Source: JAGVXD01 sp964554415
Lineage (GTDB): Archaea > Nanobdellota > Nanobdellia > Pacearchaeales > GW2011-AR1
NCBI GenBank assembly: GCA_964554415.1
Contig: CAZKON010000018.1
Location: 1 to 17,753, forward strand
Direction: 5' to 3'
Length of the DNA stretch: 17,753 nt
The notes below the pieces were generated by a model, which was not told the origin of the DNA, made no database searches, and worked only from the letters and a program-made list of their open reading frames with translations. Both the position numbers and the translations under genes were made by a program. Positions 12,172 through 17,753 of this stretch are shown here, one piece after another (the first letter of the stretch is position 1; every line of letters begins with the position of its first letter).

Positions 12172-12714
12172 CTATTTCTTCAGAGCCATACGCTGCGGAT
12201 GTGTGGCTTTCTCGAACTTTGTAATGTGCTTCTGTGCTTTTGCCGCTTTATCTGATTCCTGTAGGCTCTGCTCGGCAACTGCTTTTTCTTTCTCTTTCTC
12301 TTCTACTTTTGCTTCTTCGGTTTTCGCCTCGCCAGCTGCTGGCGTTTCTGTCTTTGTTTCAGGAGCAGAAGCTTTCTTCTCTGCTTTTTGGTGGCGTCTT
12401 GCGTGCTTGAGTTGCAGGAACTTAACATGCTGCGGTGTTTCGACAAACGTGACATGAACAACATTTCCATCTTTACGTGCCCTGACCTTAACCTTTGCAG
12501 GCGGGTTCGCTCTTCCTCTGAACCATAATTCATTGTTGAAATATACATTGAGCTTGACTTTATCTATTTCTCTGTCTGCGACTTTCATGTGTTTTGCTAT
12601 GAACTGCTTAATAGTCTTAATTGCCCTGCTTGTACGATTATATTGTTGTACGTTCAACCAGTGCCTTCTAAGAGGTATTACATATTCTCGTTCGAGTGTT
12701 TTTGTTTCTGCCAT
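12172..12714 (-). CDS. rpl31e: Large-subunit ribosomal protein eL31 with a long charged C-terminal extension
   Basis: eL31 lies near the exit tunnel of the large subunit. Residues 1-100 match the family: LEREYVIPLRRHWLNVQQYN, TSRAIKTIKQFIAKHMKV, and VKLNVYFNNELWFRGRANPP. Archaeal eL31 is usually 80-100 residues. Here about 75 extra residues follow, rich in Ala, Lys and Glu (KAEKKASAPETKTETPAAG onward) and ending in a basic segment with THPQRMALKK. The tail is low in complexity and probably disordered. The gene starts 4 nt after the eL39 stop. Confidence 0.93.
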   Translation of the reverse strand: MAETKTLEREYVIPLRRHWLNVQQYNRTSRAIKTIKQFIAKHMKVADREIDKVKLNVYFNNELWFRGRANPPAKVKVRARKDGNVVHVTFVETPQHVKFLQLKHARRHQKAEKKASAPETKTETPAAGEAKTEEAKVEEKEKEKAVAEQSLQESDKAAKAQKHITKFEKATHPQRMALKK

Positions 12715-12718
12715 TTTT

Positions 12719-12919
12719 TTATCCCAGGTGTTTATTTGGTGTGCGTCTTGGTCTGAGCTTTAGCTTTGTGCGTCGCCAGTGCCTGCGCACTGCAGTTAAT
12801 TGAGATGGATGCACGCGCTTGCCTTTACCAAACTTGCGTATGACTGACCAAAATGGCGCCCATTTTGTCTGGCGCGTATAAACTCCGAGAGTTACTTTTT
12901 TCTGATATTCTGCTTTCAT
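12719..12919 (-). CDS. rpl39e: Large-subunit ribosomal protein eL39
   Basis: eL39 is a short, basic protein in the exit tunnel. The match is KWAPFWSVIRKFGKGKRVHP and RRHWRRTKLKL. Length is 66 residues compared with about 50 for most archaea, with added residues at the N-terminus, an insertion before RRHWRR and a short C-terminal extension. The ATG overlaps the eS19 stop by four bases. Confidence 0.88.
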   Translation of the reverse strand: MKAEYQKKVTLGVYTRQTKWAPFWSVIRKFGKGKRVHPSQLTAVRRHWRRTKLKLRPRRTPNKHLG

Positions 12920-13326
12920 GCTGCCACTTTCTCAAGAAATTGTTTTCCTTTGAGTGTCAGTTGTCTTCCTGCGCGCTTGTCTTTAACTTTCTCTACAAGA
13001 CCTGCTGTTTCTGCCTGCTGTAAAATTAAACGGATTATTTTCCCACTGCTCTTTCTAAAATGGTCTGGGGCCATGCCATTATTTTTTCTGCCGCCATATC
13101 TTGAGCGCAGACGTCCGACACCGACTATACCTCTGACATATAACTGATGTAGAATTCCTGCAGAACGCTTGTACCAAAATTCAGGCTCATGAATAGGTCT
13201 TATTTTGTGCGAACCGCTCTTGACAAAGTCCACCCATTCTGGCTTTTTGAATTCTCCTATATCCTTGAGTGCTTCTGCTAACTTAGCATTATACTTGCCC
13301 GGCTCGATAGATTGTAATTCTGCCAT
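12916..13326 (-). CDS. rps19e: Small-subunit ribosomal protein eS19
   Basis: eS19 is a winged-helix ribosomal protein required for small-subunit maturation. Signatures are KPEWVDFVKSGSHKIRPI, FWYKRSAGILHQLYVRGIVG, LRSRYGGRKNNGMAPDHF, and GKIIRLILQQAETAGLVEK. The chosen ATG at 13326 gives MAELQSIEPGKYN and 136 residues. A longer TTG start at 13350 would add eight residues that look like untranslated sequence. A TATA-like element (minus strand ATTTATAAG) lies about 33 nt upstream. Confidence 0.93.
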   Translation of the reverse strand: MAELQSIEPGKYNAKLAEALKDIGEFKKPEWVDFVKSGSHKIRPIHEPEFWYKRSAGILHQLYVRGIVGVGRLRSRYGGRKNNGMAPDHFRKSSGKIIRLILQQAETAGLVEKVKDKRAGRQLTLKGKQFLEKVAA

Positions 13327-13367
13327 AATCGTACGTGGGAGTAAGTGCAAGAGTGCCCTTATAAATC

Positions 13368-13625
13368 TTACTTTTGACTCTTAAAAACCAATGAGCGCTT
13401 TCTAAGAGCGATTGTAAAACCGATTATGCGATATTCGCAATGAGAAGAGAGATTTTTTGTCAGCTTTTCTGCCATCTGATGAATTGAATCCCTATTTCTT
13501 CGAGATGATGGGAGCGCACTGATGCGAATATGTTTATGATGTTCCAGCAGATTATTGAGCTGTTCTATTAATGCAGGATTTATTCCTGCTTTGCCAATCT
13601 GAAACGTCACTACGCCTCTGCTCAT
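13368..13625 (-). CDS. YhbY/CRM-domain RNA-binding protein
   Basis: This 85-residue protein fits the CRM (YhbY) fold: VVTFQIGKAGINPALIEQLN, a helix, then HHKHIRISAL, and RIIGFTIALRKRSLVF; the GKxG and final GFxxxLRRR-like motifs are conserved. CRM-domain proteins bind pre-ribosomal RNA, and bacterial YhbY associates with the pre-50S particle. It overlaps the NFACT-R gene by four bases and precedes eS19, supporting a ribosome-linked job. Confidence 0.85.
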   Translation of the reverse strand: MSRGVVTFQIGKAGINPALIEQLNNLLEHHKHIRISALPSSRRNRDSIHQMAEKLTKNLSSHCEYRIIGFTIALRKRSLVFKSQK

Positions 13626-14212
13626 ATAAGACAGAGCTTACTGCCGCCGGCAGGCAAAGCAGCAAGGACCTCTTCTTGAGAAAGTGACTGGCTGAATTCA
13701 AGCTCGAATTTAGGCACTAAATCTCGCTTGTCAAGCGTACCTGGGCAAATAAATGCGATTGGCTCTTTCTTTTGCGCAGATGCTGGTGGGACTGCGCGAA
13801 GAACACCTTGCTGGCGAACCAATGCGAGCTTAAGAGGAACATTAACCTTTTCTATACGAGTCTGGACTCCCCATGTTCCAGGTTTCATCTTTTTATCTTT
13901 ATATAATTGTGATGAAAGAAATATGTCGACAGCTATACTCTTTTTCTTATTGCGCCAAGCACGACTAAAGCAGCCAGTAAATATAGCACATTCTTTGCGG
14001 TCATCCTTAGTAACATTTTTTATATTGGTCAGAATGACACAAAACGGGCTGCCTGGCTCTGTTGTATGCATAACCACATGCTCATCGCTGCTTGCAGTAA
14101 TCTGATGCAATAGTTCATCATTCTGCGCGGCTGTCTTACCGCCAATAACAAGCTTACCTGTTGATGTATAGAACCATCTGTATTTTCTATATTCTTTAGT
14201 TAATAAATCCAT
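13622..14212 (-). CDS. Stand-alone NFACT-R (DUF814) RNA-binding protein
   Basis: The 196-residue protein has the NFACT-R pattern: YRWFYTSTGKLVIGGKTAAQ with the GGxxAxxN element, EHVVMHTTEPGSPFCVI, then AIFTGCFSRAWRNKKKSIAV and GTWGVQTRIEKV. NFACT-R is the RNA-binding domain of RqcH/NEMF ribosome quality-control factors. Here the N-terminal NFACT domains are absent, so this is a single-domain archaeal version whose role is not established. It is first in the translation operon and overlaps the CRM gene by four bases. Confidence 0.85.
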   Translation of the reverse strand: MDLLTKEYRKYRWFYTSTGKLVIGGKTAAQNDELLHQITASSDEHVVMHTTEPGSPFCVILTNIKNVTKDDRKECAIFTGCFSRAWRNKKKSIAVDIFLSSQLYKDKKMKPGTWGVQTRIEKVNVPLKLALVRQQGVLRAVPPASAQKKEPIAFICPGTLDKRDLVPKFELEFSQSLSQEEVLAALPAGGSKLCLI

Positions 14213-14280
14213 ATCTATGAGAATTTACGATGGTTTTTAAGGATTGTGCAACAGGCAATTATTCCAAAAACAACCAAGAA

Positions 14281-14847
14281 TCAGCAGGCAGCAGAACGAA
14301 CGAAACCTATGCGGCTGATTTCGAAATCGAGATCCTGCGTTGAGATTAACTCGTTATTGCGATAGACTTTAAGCTGCAACTGTATGTTCCCCTCTGGTGC
14401 ATTGCTAGGAATGACAAGACGCACTGGCTTTTTAGAGTCGAAGTCGCCTGGAGCAATCTGACCTTCCCAGGCAGATTTTGTGGTTACCCATTTCTGCGCA
14501 GTTTCCTTTGAGATTGAAGAAGATGTAGAGCCAACACCTGCAACCTCTATCTTGTACTGCGCTTTTTCAGTTGCCCTGATTGAACAGTGAACAATATTTG
14601 TCTCTCCTGGAATCATCTTGACTGCATCTCCTGAACCCACGCAGGCAACTTCTCCTTCTGTCGAATCAAATAGCTTATCAAGTTCTCCACGGACCTTGCT
14701 ATTTACCTCCCCTGTAAGACCAAGAGCACCGCACATCACGCTTCTCGTAACAACCATACCCATAATAAGCATAGTAACTCCCAAGACAAGAATAACAACT
14801 GTACCAACCGATAACTCGAGAGCTGCTCTTTTTTGTTTGAACGTCAT
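14281..14847 (-). CDS. Archaeal pilin-like or membrane-anchored surface protein
   Basis: The 188-residue product starts MTFKQKRAALELSVGTVVIL, followed by a single hydrophobic helix (VLGVTMLIMGMVV). A basic stretch before a short residue-rich helix resembles type IV pilin-like or FlaG-like N-termini of DPANN surface proteins. The remainder has Cys64-like pairs (VACVGSG, IVHCSIRA) and a beta-rich extracellular domain ending RLVIPSNAPEGNIQLQLKVY. No exact family is recognised. It overlaps the upstream DUF4190-like gene by four bases. Confidence 0.65.
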   Translation of the reverse strand: MTFKQKRAALELSVGTVVILVLGVTMLIMGMVVTRSVMCGALGLTGEVNSKVRGELDKLFDSTEGEVACVGSGDAVKMIPGETNIVHCSIRATEKAQYKIEVAGVGSTSSSISKETAQKWVTTKSAWEGQIAPGDFDSKKPVRLVIPSNAPEGNIQLQLKVYRNNELISTQDLDFEISRIGFVRSAAC

Positions 14848-15149
14848 CCAAGACCACCAACTACTTCCGGAAACATGAAAACCAAGATAATGCCCAAGAT
14901 GCTTAGCAATATTGCTATAATGCTAAGTACAATCCCCGCGGTAGACCATCGAGAAGAAAATGATTGTCTCTGCACAAGAGCGAAAATTAGCGCAGGTATG
15001 CTTAAGACTATGCCTAAGAAAGGGGAGAGGAGCGCTAGTACAATGCTGACTATACCAAGCGTTACGCTAGTTGTACCTGAACTATTGTTATGAGCAAGGG
15101 ATGATACTGAAGATTTTTGCAGCTGCGCTTCTGCACGCTCTTTTTTCAT
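14844..15149 (-). CDS. Two-helix membrane protein, DUF4190-like
   Basis: The 101-residue protein has a Ser/Thr/Asn-rich N-terminus and two long hydrophobic helices: VTLGIVSIVLALLSPFLGIV, then TAGIVLSIIAILLSILGIIL. A short linker RQSFSSRWS lies between them. This layout (AGIVLSIIAI) matches DUF4190-type proteins, which are uncharacterised. It is transcribed with the pilin-like gene. Confidence 0.65.
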   Translation of the reverse strand: MKKERAEAQLQKSSVSSLAHNNSSGTTSVTLGIVSIVLALLSPFLGIVLSIPALIFALVQRQSFSSRWSTAGIVLSIIAILLSILGIILVFMFPEVVGGLG

Positions 15150-15168
15150 AGCAGAGAGAGAGCGACAG

Positions 15169-15179
15169 CTTTTATAAAC
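15169..15179 (-). promoter_or_regulatory. TATA box of the DUF4190/pilin-like operon
   Basis: The minus strand reads GTTTATAAAAG, centred 25 nt before the ATG at 15149. Confidence 0.5.
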
Positions 15180-15190
15180 TTGTCGAATAG

Positions 15191-16660
15191 TCAGAAACTG
15201 CTGAAACCGGAAAATTCCTGAAAGCGGTAAACAAGTACCTTAAACTTTGATGTATCTTTATAAGCTACAAAGTCTAGAGTATAATCTCCATCATCATTCT
15301 CCCAAATGCGGAAAAAATAAGAATCAATCCTGGAAACAAGGTCGCTTGTAGTTACAGAAGTGATACGGATAACACTCTCAAGGTTAAGGTCGTTTAAGTT
15401 CCTACGTGTATAGTTTGCTGAGCCTCCATATATAATAGTCTTATCTTTTTTGTGCAAGATTATTAATTTAGTATGGAATTGCTCTCCATGTGTGTTATAC
15501 CAACGTATATGTGCGCCCGCCTTTGTCAGCTCCAGACCGACTTGCCTGTTTGGAATACCATTCTTCTCCCGAGAGAACGCATCTTTATTTGGATCAAGAA
15601 TTATACGAAGATTAACTCCTCTGGCAGAGGCTTTCTTAAGTGATTTAACAACATCACGGTCAGAGAGATAAAACATTGCCAAGTCAATACTTTCTCCTGC
15701 GGTCATCTTACCTATATCCTTAAGCAACGCCAGTTTAATCTTGCCTTCAGTCAATAGCTGTGCGGTAAATTGTTCTTCTTCCAGACTCCTAGTTTCATTC
15801 TTAAAATCTGGTAAGATGATTGTTGGGAATTGTGCGCCTGAAAGACTTGCTACTGCTTCTTCGCTTGCAAGTACATCCCGCCAGATTTTTCTTTTTACAA
15901 CAAATGCAATGTTCGAATGAAAACTGCTTGCCTCATGAGGGTTCGCAGAAGTCACCAGTGTTATCAATGAACTATTACTATCTGCCACCAAGACTTTCCG
16001 ATGGTTTGCCTTTGTGTTTAATAGTTTGAGGAATGCACGAATAGTAACGTTGTGATTCTGGTTGCCCAGCGGGTGTTTCAGCGAGCCAACCCCTTTTGTA
16101 CCGAACCAACTTATATATGTACGCCAGAATCCTGAATAGAAAGGATTTGAATCTCTCAGAGGAGTCGTATCAGTAACGATGACTGAAATGTTCACTGCTT
16201 CCAGTTCCATTATTTCATCTGAACTATAACTTCCATAAAAATTATTTATTTCATCAGTAATGAAGATAATTGTCATGTTTGGATAGCTCTGCTTTTTTGC
16301 AATTAACTTATTCTTGAGTGATTTTGTTATTGGAATGAGAGAGTCGTTACCAACATAATCGTCATTGAAAAGAAAAGCATCAATTAAGATTATGCGTTTT
16401 GCACTGTCAATAAGTTCGAATATACTAGGGAAAATCTCCTGCTCAACTTTTTTGCTTCCAGAAGCGTTGTGATACGTCAAATCGTAAAGAAATTCCAAGT
16501 CCTCTCCGGAGAGATTGTGAATTTCTCCTTTAAAACTAATCCCTGAAGGAAGAGGCTTAAGAATATTATATATTCCTACGAGTGCTGCGATGAAGACGAG
16601 TATTGCAAATATAAATGCTACAGAACGCCAGTACTTTCTCTTTTTTTTCTTTTCTTTCAT
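15191..16660 (-). CDS. Membrane-anchored phospholipase-D-like (cardiolipin-synthase-like) protein
   Basis: The 489-residue protein begins with a Lys-rich segment and one membrane helix (about residues 11-31), then two PLD domains. The first HKD motif is NHRKVLVAD (His220, Lys222, Asp227); the second is FHTKLIILHKKD followed by GGSANYT (His396, Lys398), where the last acidic position is His instead of Asp. Family members transfer phosphatidyl groups or cleave phosphodiester bonds. The N-terminal anchor places the catalytic part outside the membrane. The start overlaps the stop of the upstream lipase by four bases, suggesting a two-gene lipid-active operon. Confidence 0.85.
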   Translation of the reverse strand: MKEKKKKRKYWRSVAFIFAILVFIAALVGIYNILKPLPSGISFKGEIHNLSGEDLEFLYDLTYHNASGSKKVEQEIFPSIFELIDSAKRIILIDAFLFNDDYVGNDSLIPITKSLKNKLIAKKQSYPNMTIIFITDEINNFYGSYSSDEIMELEAVNISVIVTDTTPLRDSNPFYSGFWRTYISWFGTKGVGSLKHPLGNQNHNVTIRAFLKLLNTKANHRKVLVADSNSSLITLVTSANPHEASSFHSNIAFVVKRKIWRDVLASEEAVASLSGAQFPTIILPDFKNETRSLEEEQFTAQLLTEGKIKLALLKDIGKMTAGESIDLAMFYLSDRDVVKSLKKASARGVNLRIILDPNKDAFSREKNGIPNRQVGLELTKAGAHIRWYNTHGEQFHTKLIILHKKDKTIIYGGSANYTRRNLNDLNLESVIRITSVTTSDLVSRIDSYFFRIWENDDGDYTLDFVAYKDTSKFKVLVYRFQEFSGFSSF

Positions 16661-17586
16661 CGGAATCTTTCTTCAAACGAGATTATACTACTTATAACTT
16701 CTTCCTTCTCATAATCCATAAGTAGAACATGATTAGAACGCGACAGCCAGAGCAGCTCCTTTTCCTTGCTTTGAACAGTACTATATATTTCATTCGCTCC
16801 TGAAGGTGAGGCTACGCTGTCAGTGCGCGCATGCGCAATAAATATCGGCTCTGTAATTTCAGATAGTCTGTTCCGTGTTTCTCTTATGAATGATAGAGAA
16901 GTTCTAAGCGGGGCATAAGGAAGATTCCAATATGCAATATGCTTTTGCAAACCAGAAGGATTGTTGATGTTCGCAATCTTTGTTTTTTTGTCATATCTGT
17001 AAATCTGTGAAAAGAGGCGAAGGCGCAGTTCAAAAGGAAGTATCTTGTACCATGAAAAAGATTTAGTAATAAATGGATTGACAAGATATATGTTCTTAAG
17101 ATAATAATCTTCGGCAAGCCGAAGAGCAAGCACTGCGCCAAGAGAAGAGCCAACAACATTCAAAGAGCCACATAATCTCAATCCCTTCTCTAGTTCTGCC
17201 TCAACTTGTGGATACCAACTATCAAGATTTTTGTTCTCAAGTCTGCTCGGGAGCTCACCGTGTCCGTGAAGACGGATTCCCACTATTGTGTCGCCGAAAT
17301 TTTCGTAAATTTTATCCGCGAGCCCGCGCATTTCTGCAGGCGAAGCAGCATAGCTGTGAATTAAGAGCCAGCATGTATCTTTTTTGCCTGCATAAGTAAA
17401 TTCCTCGCTGCCTGTGATTAGCTCTCCTGTCCGAGGCCATGCATCAATATCGCGAGCGTCAATTTTTGAAGATTGAAACATACCTGTTGACTGATAGAGC
17501 TGATAGAAGATTGTCAATATTAAAATAAAGAGGCATGCGAGAAGTAATGCTTTAAAAATTTTTCTATTTTTCAGAAGAATATTCAT
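16657..17586 (-). CDS. Membrane-anchored alpha/beta hydrolase (lipase/esterase-like)
   Basis: The 309-residue protein has an N-terminal helix (about residues 11-30), then the alpha/beta fold: WLLIHSYAASPAEMRGLA (strand with oxyanion loop), VGIRLHGHGELPS, VVGSSLGAVLALRLA with the GxSxG nucleophile (Ser148), EPIFIAHARTDSVASP with the likely Asp, and SNHVLLMDYEKE with the catalytic His. The pattern is close to monoacylglycerol lipase/carboxylesterase families; the substrate is not determined. The N-terminal anchor implies an extracytoplasmic site. It leads the operon with the PLD-like gene. Confidence 0.88.
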   Translation of the reverse strand: MNILLKNRKIFKALLLACLFILILTIFYQLYQSTGMFQSSKIDARDIDAWPRTGELITGSEEFTYAGKKDTCWLLIHSYAASPAEMRGLADKIYENFGDTIVGIRLHGHGELPSRLENKNLDSWYPQVEAELEKGLRLCGSLNVVGSSLGAVLALRLAEDYYLKNIYLVNPFITKSFSWYKILPFELRLRLFSQIYRYDKKTKIANINNPSGLQKHIAYWNLPYAPLRTSLSFIRETRNRLSEITEPIFIAHARTDSVASPSGANEIYSTVQSKEKELLWLSRSNHVLLMDYEKEEVISSIISFEERFR

Positions 17587-17606
17587 TTTTTTATATAGAG
17601 AATCTA

Positions 17607-17616
17607 CTATATAAAG
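17607..17616 (-). promoter_or_regulatory. TATA box of the lipase/PLD operon
   Basis: The minus strand reads CTTTATATAG, centred about 26 nt before the ATG at 17586. Confidence 0.5.
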
Positions 17617-17716
17617 AGATTGCTAAATGCGAATTAAAATCATACTATGGGGGGTATAACTTGAAAATCTATTTATATCGAGGGAAATAAGTTTTCGGAG
17701 TTTTTCACTCGATACA

Positions 17717-17738
17717 TCAAGGATTTACTAATCCTTGA
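17717..17738. repeat. 9-bp hairpin near the window end
   Basis: TCAAGGATT (17717-17725) pairs exactly with AATCCTTGA (17730-17738) around a 4-nt loop. It may be a terminator or regulatory element of a gene beyond the window. Confidence 0.4.
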
Positions 17739-17753
17739 GTGCTTTCAGGAACT

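Noticed and set aside
12203..12457. Plus-strand ORF opposite eL31
   Set aside because: It is a shadow of the Lys/Glu/Ala-rich eL31 tail on the other strand (Phe/Ser/Leu-rich) with no recognisable domain.

Overview
The window reads as part of a small-genome archaeal chromosome, most likely a DPANN archaeon. It carries eukaryote/archaea-type ribosomal proteins (eS19, eL39, eL31), Cbf5, the archaeal tRNA methyltransferase TrmY and a stand-alone NFACT-R protein. Nearly every gene has an A/T-rich TATA box centred about 25 nt before its start codon, as expected for leaderless archaeal transcripts. The lineage is inferred from gene content and style, not from a phylogeny.

Layout. (1) 1-1727: a decaying CRISPR adaptation module: cas1 with an in-frame TGA, cas2, and a cas4 with degenerate catalytic and Cys positions. 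No CRISPR array is visible. (2) 1730-3932: a RelE-type toxin with a small antitoxin, a DUF362 protein, a hairpin-array element and trmY. (3) 4000-6366: an operator-controlled AAA/DUF4143 ATPase, a CsaA-like tRNA-binding protein and a DedA-like membrane protein. (4) 6363-12141: cbf5 and alkD, separated by an accessory island. (5) 12172-14212: a ribosomal/translation operon on the minus strand. (6) 14281-17586: cell-envelope genes on the minus strand: pilin-like protein, DUF4190-like protein, membrane-anchored phospholipase-D-like protein, and membrane-anchored lipase.

The island between cbf5 and alkD is the main find. It holds a complete diversity-generating retroelement (DGR): a reverse transcriptase, an 86-bp template repeat (TR, 10240-10325) and a target gene with an 86-bp variable repeat (VR, 10673-10758). 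TR and VR differ at 24 positions, and all 24 are adenines on the coding strand of the TR. The RT frame is broken by one extra AG in an AG dinucleotide tract, which suggests an on/off switch, a recent mutation or an assembly error.

The 100-N gap at 8423-8522 is flanked by exactly 55 nt matching the left end and exactly 55 nt matching the right end of the block that carries the DGR target gene. The gap therefore most likely hides a second, near-identical target gene copy of about 1 kb.

The island is also divided by five copies of a 16-nt direct repeat, ATACGCTTTCCTTTCT. The repeats separate four cassettes: an AbrB-nucleotidyltransferase pair, the hidden DGR target, a DUF4258/DUF2283 toxin-antitoxin-like pair, and the DGR itself. 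The repeat is the 3' end of the alkD coding sequence (ERKAYL). The copy next to cbf5 still reads ERKAYL in the alkD frame and ends in a TGA that overlaps the cbf5 ATG by four bases. This suggests an ancestral operon rps19e-rpl39e-rpl31e-alkD-cbf5 that was split by cassettes inserted at the alkD 3' end. No integrase is visible in the window.
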